From the NCBI RefSeq assembly GCF_946221145.1, contig NZ_CAMIOH010000040.1, positions 1-19,991 on the forward strand: a stretch of DNA of 19,991 nt. Direction: 5' to 3'. The translations under genes and the position numbers were made by a program. The first letter of the stretch is position 1. Each line of letters begins with the position of its first letter. A model generated the notes under the pieces. It did not search any database, was not told the origin of the DNA, and saw only the letters and a program-made list of their open reading frames with translations. The stretch is from an uncultured Paracoccus sp. GTDB lineage: Bacteria > Pseudomonadota > Alphaproteobacteria > Rhodobacterales > Rhodobacteraceae. Shown here piece by piece: positions 8,112-14,721 of the stretch.

Positions 8112-9314
8112 CTAGACGCGCTCCAACGCGACCGCGATCCCCTGCCCCACGCCGATGCACATCGTCGACAGCGACCGCCGCCCGCCGGTCCGCGCCAGTT
8201 CAAGCGCCGCCGTGCCGGTGATCCGCGCGCCCGACATGCCCAAGGGATGGCCAAGCGCGATCGCGCCGCCATTGGGGTTCACGCGGGGGTCGTCATCGGC
8301 AATCCCCAGATCGCGCAGCGTGGCCAGACCCTGGGACGCAAACGCCTCGTTCAGCTCGATCACGTCGAAATCGGCCTGTGTCAGCCCCAGCCGCGCCATC
8401 AGTTTCCGGGACGCAGGCGCCGGACCAAAGCCCATGATGCGCGGCGCCACCCCAGCCATGGCGCCCCCCAGCACTCGGGCAATCGGCGTCAACCCGTGCG
8501 TCTTCGCCGCCGCCTCGGACGCAAGGATCAGCGCCGCCGCCCCGTCATTGACGCCCGAGGCATTGCCCGCCGTCACCGACCCGCCCTTGCGGAACGGCGC
8601 CTTCAGCGCGGCCAGGGCTTCCAGCGTGGTTTCGCGGGGGTGTTCGTCGCGGTCCACCACCTTCGGATCGCCCTTGCGCTGCGGGATTTCGACCGGGGTG
8701 ATTTCCTGCGCCAGACGGCCGTTGGCCTGCGCGGCGGCGGCCTTTTGCTGGGACCGCAGGGCAAAGGCGTCCTGATCGGCGCGGCTGATGGAAAAATCTT
8801 CCGCGACGTTCTCGGCGGTGTCCGGCATGGACTCGACGCCGTATTGCGCCTCCATCAGCGGGTTCACGAAGCGCCAGCCGATGGTGGTGTCATAGACGGC
8901 GTTCGACCGCGAAAAGGCGGTTTCCGCCTTGGGCATCACGAAGGGCGCGCGGGACATGGATTCGACCCCGCCCGCGATCATCAGATCGGCCTCGCCCGCC
9001 TTGATGGCGCGGGCGCTTGCGATCACCGCATCCATGCCCGACCCGCACAGCCGGTTGATGGTGGTGCCCGACACCTCGACCGGCAGGCCCGCCAGCAACA
9101 GCGACATGCGGGCGACGTTGCGGTTGTCCTCTCCGGCCTGATTGGCGCAGCCGAAGATCACGTCATCGACCGCCTGCCAGTCCACGCCGCCATGGCGCGC
9201 CATCAGCGCGCGCAGGGGGATGGCGCCCAGATCGTCGGCGCGCAGGGATGACAGCGCCCCGCCGAAGCGGCCGATGGGCGTGCGGATATAGTCGCAGATG
9301 AAAACGTCGGTCAT
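8112..9314 (-). CDS. pcaF: 3-oxoadipyl-CoA thiolase (beta-ketoadipyl-CoA thiolase)
   Basis: A 400-residue thiolase with all three catalytic parts: C90 in NRLCGSGMDAV, H356 in ALGHPLGMSGAR and C386 in MCIGVGQG. The N-terminal pattern IRTPIGRFGGALSSLRADDLGA is typical of PcaF/PaaJ-type thiolases. It splits 3-oxoadipyl-CoA with CoA into acetyl-CoA and succinyl-CoA, the last step of the beta-ketoadipate pathway. It starts one base after the pcaJ stop, with GAGG in the pcaJ 3' end as its ribosome binding site, so the two are translationally linked. A general acetoacetyl-CoA thiolase is the main alternative; the transferase genes next to it support PcaF. Confidence 0.92.
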   Translation of the reverse strand: MTDVFICDYIRTPIGRFGGALSSLRADDLGAIPLRALMARHGGVDWQAVDDVIFGCANQAGEDNRNVARMSLLLAGLPVEVSGTTINRLCGSGMDAVIASARAIKAGEADLMIAGGVESMSRAPFVMPKAETAFSRSNAVYDTTIGWRFVNPLMEAQYGVESMPDTAENVAEDFSISRADQDAFALRSQQKAAAAQANGRLAQEITPVEIPQRKGDPKVVDRDEHPRETTLEALAALKAPFRKGGSVTAGNASGVNDGAAALILASEAAAKTHGLTPIARVLGGAMAGVAPRIMGFGPAPASRKLMARLGLTQADFDVIELNEAFASQGLATLRDLGIADDDPRVNPNGGAIALGHPLGMSGARITGTAALELARTGGRRSLSTMCIGVGQGIAVALERV

Positions 9315-9315
9315 G

Positions 9316-9987
9316 TCACACCTCGGGGACGATCAGGTCGGCCACGTCGCCGTCCAGATGCAGCGCCGCGCCGGTCAGGGATTGCAGCGCGTCCAGCGTC
9401 AGCGCGGGCAGCTTTTCGCGCAGCACGAAATGGCCGTCCACGATGTCCACCACCGCAAGGCTGGTATAGACGCGGGTCACGCAGCCCACCCCGGTCAGCG
9501 GCAGGGTGCAGGCTTTCAGCAGCTTGGGCGTGCCGTCCTTGGTGACGTGATCGGTGATGACCGCCACGCGTTTCGCGCCATGGACCAGATCCATCGCGCC
9601 GCCCACGGCGGGCACGCCCTTCGGCCCGGTGGACCAGTTCGCCAGATCGCCGGTCTGCGCCACCTGATAGGCGCCCAGAATCGCCACGTCCAGATGCCCG
9701 CCCCGCACCATGGCAAAGCTGTCGGCATGGTGGAAGAACGCCGTGCCGGGCTTCAGCGTCACCGCCTTCTTGCCCGCATTGATCAGATCCCAGTCCTCGT
9801 CCCCCGGCGCCGGGGCCTCTCCGAAGCCCAGGATGCCGTTTTCGGTGTGAAAGATCGCCTGCCGCCCCTCGGGCTGGAAGCGGGCGACCATTTCGGGAAA
9901 GCCGATGCCCAGGTTGACATAGGCGCCATCGGTGATGTCCTGCGCGGCGCGCCAGGCGATCTGGGCGTTGGTCAGCTTGTCGGTCAT
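9316..9987 (-). CDS. pcaJ: 3-oxoadipate CoA-transferase, subunit B
   Basis: A 223-residue class I CoA-transferase beta subunit. The HTENGILGFG motif carries the catalytic glutamate E49, which forms the thioester intermediate; GIGFPEMV and VITDHVTKDG are also typical. With PcaI it moves CoA from succinyl-CoA to 3-oxoadipate. The start ATG 9987 overlaps the pcaI stop (ATGA), and AAGGTG lies just upstream, so the open stretch further upstream is frame shadow over pcaI. Acetoacetate:succinyl-CoA transferases (ScoAB, AtoDA) look very similar; the pcaF partner and IclR neighbour favour the beta-ketoadipate role. Confidence 0.92.
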   Translation of the reverse strand: MTDKLTNAQIAWRAAQDITDGAYVNLGIGFPEMVARFQPEGRQAIFHTENGILGFGEAPAPGDEDWDLINAGKKAVTLKPGTAFFHHADSFAMVRGGHLDVAILGAYQVAQTGDLANWSTGPKGVPAVGGAMDLVHGAKRVAVITDHVTKDGTPKLLKACTLPLTGVGCVTRVYTSLAVVDIVDGHFVLREKLPALTLDALQSLTGAALHLDGDVADLIVPEV

Positions 9988-10718
9988 GCCGTCACCTTCG
10001 GATAGATTGCGCCTGCGCGGTTCAGGTCTTCTTCCTGCGCGGGGTTCGGAACGGTCACGATGGCATCGACGAAGATGCCGGGGGTCACGACCGCTTCCGG
10101 GTCGATGCCGCCGGGTTCGACGGCATGGCTGACCTGGACGATGGTGCGGGCCGCCGCCATCGCCATGATCGGCGCGAAATTCCGCGCGGCCATGCGATAG
10201 GTCAGGTTGCCCAGATGATCGCCGGTTTCCGCCTTGATCAGCGCGAAATCCGCCTTGAGCCAGCGTTCCTGCACATAGCTGCGCCCGTCGAACTCTGCGA
10301 CCGGCTTGCCCCTGGCCAGATCGGTGCCGAAGCTGGTCGGCGTATAAAAGGCCGGGATCCCCGCCCCGCCCGCGCGGATCCGTTCGGCCAGCGTGCCCTG
10401 CGGGACCAGTTCCAACTGGATCTCTCCGGCCAGGTATTTTTCGGTAAAGACGCGCGGATCGGCGGATCGGGGAAAAGAACAGATCATCTTCGCGACCATG
10501 CCCTGTTCGATCAGCGCGGCGATGCCGACATGGCCGTTGCCCGCGTTGTTGTTGATGATGGTCAGGTCTTTCGGGCTGCCCGTCGCCAGAAAACGGTCGA
10601 TCAGGGCGTGGATCAGTTCGATCGGGGCGCCCGATCCGCCGAAACCGCCGATCATGACCGAGGCGCCGTCGGGGATGTCGGCCACCGCCTGCGCCAGACT
10701 GTCGATGCGCTTGTCCAT
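9984..10718 (-). CDS. pcaI: 3-oxoadipate CoA-transferase, subunit A
   Basis: A 244-residue class I CoA-transferase alpha subunit with the glycine-rich MIGGFGGSGAP loop near 22-32 that binds CoA, and the NNNAGNG and QGTLAERIRAGG segments usual in the family. It pairs with PcaJ in the first CoA step of 3-oxoadipate use. The start at 10718 is marked by a very strong AGGAGG site four bases before it, with the same GGAGGATCC-ATG context as gntR at 3677. It leads the leftward pcaIJF operon. Upstream pathway genes such as pcaD, pcaC, pcaB or pcaHG are not in this window. Confidence 0.92.
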   Translation of the reverse strand: MDKRIDSLAQAVADIPDGASVMIGGFGGSGAPIELIHALIDRFLATGSPKDLTIINNNAGNGHVGIAALIEQGMVAKMICSFPRSADPRVFTEKYLAGEIQLELVPQGTLAERIRAGGAGIPAFYTPTSFGTDLARGKPVAEFDGRSYVQERWLKADFALIKAETGDHLGNLTYRMAARNFAPIMAMAAARTIVQVSHAVEPGGIDPEAVVTPGIFVDAIVTVPNPAQEEDLNRAGAIYPKVTA

Positions 10719-10777
10719 GGATCCTCCTGCATATGCGCCGCTGATAGATCCGCGCGCGGGACCGCACCATGCATTTC

Positions 10778-10824
10778 GTGCGCATCTTGACCTTTGTCCG
10801 CATTCCGCGCGATCCTGTGCGCAT
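10778..10824. promoter_or_regulatory. Three GTSCGCAT repeats in the pcaI-iclR divergent region
   Basis: GTGCGCAT (10778-10785), GTCCGCAT (10796-10803) and GTGCGCAT (10817-10824) occur on the plus strand at steps of 18 and 21 bases, about two helical turns apart. They lie between pcaI and the regulator, and the last covers the regulator start codon. PcaU/PobR-type IclR proteins are known to bind triple repeats in such regions. TTGACC (10787-10792) with GATCCT (10811-10816, 18-base spacer) is a possible plus-strand promoter for the regulator gene. Binding is inferred. Confidence 0.5.
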
Positions 10825-11578
10825 GGCGAACAAGGATACCATCGGATCGCTGGCCAAGGGCCTGCGCGTGATCGAGGCGTTCAGCGCCGATCATCCCCGC
10901 ATGTCGATTGCCGATGTGGCGCAGGCGACCGGGCTGGACCGGGCCACCGCGCGGCGCTGCCTGCTGACGCTGCACCAGTCGGGCTATGCGGATTACGACG
11001 GCAAGTTCTTCACGCTGACGGCGCGGGTGCTGCGGCTGGGCATGGGCGCGCTTGCGGCGATGCCCCTGGCGCAGATGGTGCAGCCCTGGCTGGACCAGCT
11101 GTCAGAGAGGATCGGGCAATCGACCTCGGTATCCATTCTGGACGGGACCGACATCGTCTATCTGGCCCGCGCGGCGCAGCGCCGGGTGATGTCCATCGGG
11201 CTGATGCCCGGATCGCGGCTGCCCGCGCATTGCACGTCCATGGGCCGGGTGCTGCTGGCCGCCCTGCCCGCCGATCAGGCCCGCGCGGTGATCGAGGCAT
11301 CCGACCTGACGCCGCGCACCCCGCACAGCCTGACCGACCCGGCCGAGATCATGGCCCGGATCGGCGCCGCCCGCCGCGACGGCTTCGCGGTCATCGACCA
11401 AGAGGTCGAACTGGGCCTGCGATCCATCGCCGTGCCGCTGTTTTCCGCGCCTGGCCGGGTGGTGGCGGCGATCAATACCGGCGTGGCGGCGGTCCAGGCC
11501 GATGCCGCCGATCTGGCTGGGCTGTATCTGGAACCGCTGCTGAAAGTACAGGACGGGCTGCGCCGGGTGCTGCGCTGA
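10823..11578 (+). CDS. IclR-family transcriptional regulator of pcaIJF (PcaR/PcaU-like)
   Basis: A 251-residue regulator with an N-terminal winged helix (about 8-70; recognition part MSIADVAQATGLDRATARR) and a C-terminal IclR effector domain (about 75-248; RLPAHCTSMGRVLLA, GFAVIDQEVELGLRSIAVPLF). This is the size and layout of PcaR/PcaU/PobR regulators, which sense protocatechuate or 3-oxoadipate and usually activate pca genes. It diverges from pcaI with 104 bases between starts. I set the start at ATG 10823 because the domain begins right after it; GTG 10817 and an ATG at 10769 are in frame alternatives. No Shine-Dalgarno sequence is visible before 10823, so the mRNA may be leaderless. Confidence 0.9.
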   Translation: MANKDTIGSLAKGLRVIEAFSADHPRMSIADVAQATGLDRATARRCLLTLHQSGYADYDGKFFTLTARVLRLGMGALAAMPLAQMVQPWLDQLSERIGQSTSVSILDGTDIVYLARAAQRRVMSIGLMPGSRLPAHCTSMGRVLLAALPADQARAVIEASDLTPRTPHSLTDPAEIMARIGAARRDGFAVIDQEVELGLRSIAVPLFSAPGRVVAAINTGVAAVQADAADLAGLYLEPLLKVQDGLRRVLR

Positions 11579-11660
11579 TCCCCCAGGCGACATCGCGGAG
11601 CCGCACCCGCTCGTCCGCCTGTTGCAGCGTCAGCCGGGGGCTGCCTGCTTAGCGCGCTGA

Positions 11661-11732
11661 TGGCCTTGGCACTGCCACATCGTCGATCACGGCAACAATG
11701 CCCGCGACGCACCCGGCCTGATCGTCCTCAGC
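11661..11732 (+). pseudogene. Possible 3' relic of a multicopper oxidase
   Basis: In one plus-strand frame the gap after the IclR gene reads WPWHCHIVDHGNNARDAPG. HCHxxxH (codons 11670-11690) is the C-terminal copper motif of multicopper oxidases. There is a stop codon right before it, no start, and no recognisable upstream copper sites, so at most a decayed fragment remains. The short match could be chance. Apart from this I see nothing in 11579-11727. Confidence 0.2.
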
Positions 11733-12162
11733 CGGGGTCCGGCGGCACGAATCGCAGGATCCCGGCAATCCGTGCCGGACCGCCCCTGTCCGACGGATGG
11801 GCCATGCCGTCCATCACCGGAACCTCGGCAAAATCGAAGGGGCTGACACCGTCCAGGCAGGCGACGTTGATGCCGAACTGCTGCGGGTTCGACCGGCGCT
11901 GATGGTGGGTATAGATGCCGCAGGTCTTGCAGAAGTAATGCTTCGCCGTGCCGCTGTTGAACTGATACAGCGCCAGATTGTCCTGACCCTGGTCAAAGCG
12001 GATGTCGTCCAGCCGGGCCGACACGGCGACGGCGCCCCGCATCCGGCAATAGGAACAGGTGCAGCGGCGGACAGTGGCAAACCCGTCGGCCAGCCTGACG
12101 CGGAACCGGACCGCGCCGCAATGGCACCCGGCGGCGTATTCGTGGCTGTCATGCTGATCCAT
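11728..12162 (-). CDS. GFA/CENP-V-fold zinc protein (glutathione-dependent formaldehyde-activating enzyme-like)
   Basis: A 144-residue protein with the GFA domain pattern: GCHCGAVRF with C13 and C15, CTCSYC with C34, C36 and C39, and FCKTCG with C78 and C81, all zinc ligands of the fold. Family members include proteins annotated as S-(hydroxymethyl)glutathione synthase and many of unknown role. Formaldehyde chemistry would fit the nearby sarcosine oxidase, whose one-carbon product can escape as formaldehyde, but this is only suggestive. The start at 12162 puts the domain at the usual distance from the N-terminus; the preceding sequence has only a weak AGG site. An in-frame ATG at 12231 would add 23 unlike residues. 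It is divergent from the AraC-type gene at 12323. Confidence 0.85.
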   Translation of the reverse strand: MDQHDSHEYAAGCHCGAVRFRVRLADGFATVRRCTCSYCRMRGAVAVSARLDDIRFDQGQDNLALYQFNSGTAKHYFCKTCGIYTHHQRRSNPQQFGINVACLDGVSPFDFAEVPVMDGMAHPSDRGGPARIAGILRFVPPDPG

Positions 12163-12270
12163 GCCCGTCAGCCTAATGGACCCCGCGCTGTCGGGGCAAT
12201 GAAAACATGGCGGCGGTGCCGCAAGGCTCATATCGTTCTGCCGCGAAGATCCATCGCGGCGGTGGCCCGC

Positions 12271-12291
12271 TCTGTCACGCTTCTGTCACGC
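12271..12291. promoter_or_regulatory. Tandem TCTGTCACGC sites before the GlxA-type regulator
   Basis: TCTGTCACGC occurs twice (12271-12280 and 12282-12291) with an 11-base period, so both copies lie on one face of the helix, 32 bases before the start codon of the AraC-type gene. Direct repeats with this spacing are common binding sites for AraC-family proteins or sigma-factor/response-regulator contacts. Autoregulation by the downstream product is the simplest idea, unproven. Confidence 0.45.
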
Positions 12292-12322
12292 ACAGCCGCA
12301 GCCTTCGCGACGGAGAGGAACC

Positions 12323-13348
12323 ATGGCGCAGTCCCCCATCACCCGGCGTTTCACCTTTCTGCTTCTGGACCGCTTTACCATGCTGCCCTTTGCCGCGGCC
12401 CTGGATTCGCTGCGGCTGGCCAACAAGATGGCCGGAACGCCCCTGTATGACTGGCGCCTGATCGGACCCCGGGGCGATTTCGCCGCCTGTTCGAACGGCG
12501 CGCAGATCCGGCTGGACGGCGGCCTGGGCGATGACATCGCCGTCACGCGGGACGAGGTGGTGATCGTCTGCGGCGGCGACGACATCACGGCCCAGGCCAG
12601 CCGCCCGGTGCTGGCCTGGCTGCGCCGGCAGGCGCGGACCGGCGCGGTGCTGGGCGCGGTCTGCACCGGCGCGCATGTGCTGGCCCGCGCCGGGCTGCTG
12701 GACGGGCGCCGCGCCACGATCCACTGGGAAAACCACGATTCCTTTGCCGAGACCTTTCCGGACGTGGCGCTGCACCGGGAGGTCTTCGTGGATGACGGAT
12801 CGCGGCTGACGGCGGGGGGCGGCACGTCCTCGATCGACATGATGCTGCACCGGATCGGCCAGAGCCATGGTCCCGACCTGGCGTCCCAGATCGCCGACCA
12901 GATGCTGCACACCGCGATCCGCACCGGGCGCGACCGCCAGCGGCTGTCCATCGCCACCCGCATCGGCATCCGCCACCCCCGCCTGGCCGCCGTGGTCGAA
13001 CGGATCGAGGCGAATCTGGAAAGCCCCGTCAGCCCGTCGCAACTGGCCCAGGACGCGGGCATGTCCACCCGCCAGCTGGAGCGGCTGTTCATGCGGTACC
13101 TGAACCGCAGCCCCAAGCGATACTATCTGGACGCCCGCCTGGGCCGCGCCCGGCAATTGCTGCTGAACACCGACCTGCCGCTGATCGAGATCGCCATCGC
13201 CTGCGGCTTTTCCAGTTCGTCGCATTTCTCGAAATGCTATCGGGAACGCTATGGGACATCCCCCTATCGCGAACGGGGCGTTCAGAAGGCCACGACCCTG
13301 GTGGCCCTGCCCCCGCGGCCAGAGGACATGCTGGCCTTGGCCAGTTGA
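12323..13348 (+). CDS. GlxA-type AraC-family regulator with DJ-1/PfpI-like domain (GbdR-like)
   Basis: A 341-residue regulator. Residues about 10-190 have the DJ-1/PfpI (class I glutamine-amidotransferase-like) fold used as ligand sensor, with the nucleophile-elbow segment GAVCTGAHVL (C114). Residues about 225-318 are an AraC DNA-binding domain with two helix-turn-helix units (SPSQLAQDAGMSTRQLERLF and LIEIAIACGFSSSSHFSKCY). The pattern resembles GbdR/CdhR/ArgR-like regulators of betaine, carnitine and arginine use; I cannot choose between them from sequence. ATG 12323 has GAGAGG 5 bases upstream. It lies close to soxBDAG and a second GlxA-type gene, so regulation of betaine-to-sarcosine metabolism is plausible. 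Confidence 0.9.
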   Translation: MAQSPITRRFTFLLLDRFTMLPFAAALDSLRLANKMAGTPLYDWRLIGPRGDFAACSNGAQIRLDGGLGDDIAVTRDEVVIVCGGDDITAQASRPVLAWLRRQARTGAVLGAVCTGAHVLARAGLLDGRRATIHWENHDSFAETFPDVALHREVFVDDGSRLTAGGGTSSIDMMLHRIGQSHGPDLASQIADQMLHTAIRTGRDRQRLSIATRIGIRHPRLAAVVERIEANLESPVSPSQLAQDAGMSTRQLERLFMRYLNRSPKRYYLDARLGRARQLLLNTDLPLIEIAIACGFSSSSHFSKCYRERYGTSPYRERGVQKATTLVALPPRPEDMLALAS

Positions 13349-13622
13349 CCGCCGGATGCCTGACGGCGTCTTGGATCACATGCGCACCGCAGACAGACAG
13401 CCGGGGCAGAGCGCTTTTCCATCCAAAGACGTGACAGACATCTTGGATCTGGTTGCTGTGACGTTCGGCGCGATCTGCACTTACTTGCTGTCGGCAGCGG
13501 CAGCGGGCGACAATGAGGGCGCTGCGATGACGCTGGCACAGCGATCGCCCGGCGGCACAGTGATCGCCCGGCGAAACGGATACGGCATGGTCCTTACCCA
13601 GGCCCCCGGTGCCCGGATACGG
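13349..13622. other. Intergenic region between the two convergent GlxA-type genes
   Basis: This 274-base stretch lies between the 3' ends of the two regulator genes and contains no convincing gene: open frames here are short, lack ribosome binding sites, or are extensions of frame shadows. Its middle part (about 13420-13500) is less GC-rich than the surroundings. It contains TCTTGGATC twice (13369-13377 and 13441-13449) and a 19-bp tandem duplication (13536-13573). No clear intrinsic terminator is visible. Confidence 0.6.
13536..13573. repeat. 19-bp tandem duplication
   Basis: GCACAGCGATCGCCCGGCG (13536-13554) is followed directly by GCACAGTGATCGCCCGGCG (13555-13573), identical except for one base. 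Two units only, non-coding. It may be a recent slippage duplication or a pair of protein binding sites. Confidence 0.8.
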
Positions 13623-14618
13623 TCAAACCGCCTCTTTCTGCCGCTTGCGCCACTGTTCCGGCGTCATGCCCAGACTGTCCCGGAACACCCGGATCAGGTG
13701 GGACGCATCGCAAAATCCGGTCTCGGCCGCGATCTGGCTGATGGTGCGGTCGGGGCGGGCCAGCAGCATGCGCACCTGGGACAGGCGGACGCGCATGAAG
13801 GATTCGGCCGGGGACATCGACAGCGACGCTGCGAAATGGCGCTCCAGCTTGCGGCGGCTGACGCCCAGATGGGCGGCCACATCGGCCACGGGCGGCGGCG
13901 TGTCCATGTTCTGTTGCAGCATCAGCAGGGCGCGGCGGACCAGCGGATCGTCGGTCGCAAGATCCAGGGGCAGGCCGGGCTGCGGATCATCGGCGGCCAT
14001 CGCCTCGTCTATGATCATGATATGCAGGCTTTTCTGCGCCGCCGCCCGACCGATATGCCGGTCGATCAGGAAGGCCGCCAGATGCGCGGAACTGGCACCC
14101 CCCGAACAGGTCAGCCGGTCCCGGTCCACCACGAAGATGCGGTCGGATACCGGACGCAGCCCGTCGAACTGTTCCAGGAAATCCTCGTGGTGGAACCAGC
14201 TGACGCAGCAGCGGTATCCGGCCATCAGCCCGGCGCGGTGCAGGATGAAGGCGCCGGTGCAGACGCCGACCAGCGGCACCCCGGCGCGGGCCGCGCGATG
14301 CAGGAACGCCAGGTAGTCGGGTTCCAGCCGCTCGATCTCGTCGATCAGCCCGCCGACCACGACGATATAGTCGAAACGGGACGGATCGCCCAGCTTCTCG
14401 TCCGGGGTGATCGCCACGCCGCAGCTTGACTGCACCGACTGGCCCGAGGTTCCCAGCACCCGCCAGGAACAGCGGATCGGGCGGGACCGGTCGCCCTCAT
14501 CGGCGGCCAGCCGCAGCACATCCACGAAATTCGCGAAGGCGGACAGGGTAAAGCGCCGCGCCAGCAGAAAGCCGACGCGGAGACGCAGGGATCCGTTGGG
14601 GGCGGGCATGTCGCGCAT
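13623..14618 (-). CDS. GlxA-type AraC-family regulator divergent from the sarcosine oxidase operon
   Basis: A 331-residue regulator with an N-terminal DJ-1/PfpI-like sensor domain (about 12-190; GVCTGAFILHRAGL with C120) and a C-terminal AraC domain (about 225-325; VADVAAHLGVSRRKLERHF and ISQIAAETGFCDASHLIRVF). It is the same class as the gene at 12323 but clearly diverged, so the two are not a recent copy. It is transcribed away from soxB with 103 bases between, the usual place for a local regulator, and related proteins (GbdR, SouR) sense glycine betaine/dimethylglycine or sarcosine. I therefore infer control of soxBDAG. ATG 14618 is chosen, ATG 14609 is possible; neither has a clear ribosome binding site, and an ATG at 14687 would add 23 unlike residues. 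Confidence 0.88.
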   Translation of the reverse strand: MRDMPAPNGSLRLRVGFLLARRFTLSAFANFVDVLRLAADEGDRSRPIRCSWRVLGTSGQSVQSSCGVAITPDEKLGDPSRFDYIVVVGGLIDEIERLEPDYLAFLHRAARAGVPLVGVCTGAFILHRAGLMAGYRCCVSWFHHEDFLEQFDGLRPVSDRIFVVDRDRLTCSGGASSAHLAAFLIDRHIGRAAAQKSLHIMIIDEAMAADDPQPGLPLDLATDDPLVRRALLMLQQNMDTPPPVADVAAHLGVSRRKLERHFAASLSMSPAESFMRVRLSQVRMLLARPDRTISQIAAETGFCDASHLIRVFRDSLGMTPEQWRKRQKEAV

Positions 14619-14637
14619 GACGCAAATGTAACACCGC

Positions 14638-14710
14638 ACTGGCGCAGGGATCCAGTCGGGACTGGCGCCTTTCTGGCATTTTGGCAATCATACCGGAATC
14701 GCCCCATAAG
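14638..14710 (+). promoter_or_regulatory. Repeats and candidate promoter in the soxB divergent region
   Basis: ACTGGCGC occurs twice (14638-14645 and 14661-14668, 23 bases apart). CCAGT-CGGG-ACTGG (14652-14665) is an inverted repeat, and TGGCATTTTGGCA (14674-14686) adds two TGGCA steps. A possible soxB promoter follows: TTGGCA (14681-14686) and CATAAG (14705-14710) with an 18-base spacer. This would give a very short leader before ATG 14722. The repeats are probable sites for the adjacent GlxA-type regulator. Confidence 0.45.
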
Positions 14711-14721
14711 GTTCGCCCGCC

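Noticed and set aside
13349..13622. CRISPR array
   Set aside because: Only two 19-bp units with no spacer between them; no further repeats or cas genes.
13251..14429. Plus-strand open frame of 392 codons across the regulator gap
   Set aside because: It starts inside one regulator gene, crosses the non-coding gap and runs antisense to the other regulator; composition shows frame shadow.
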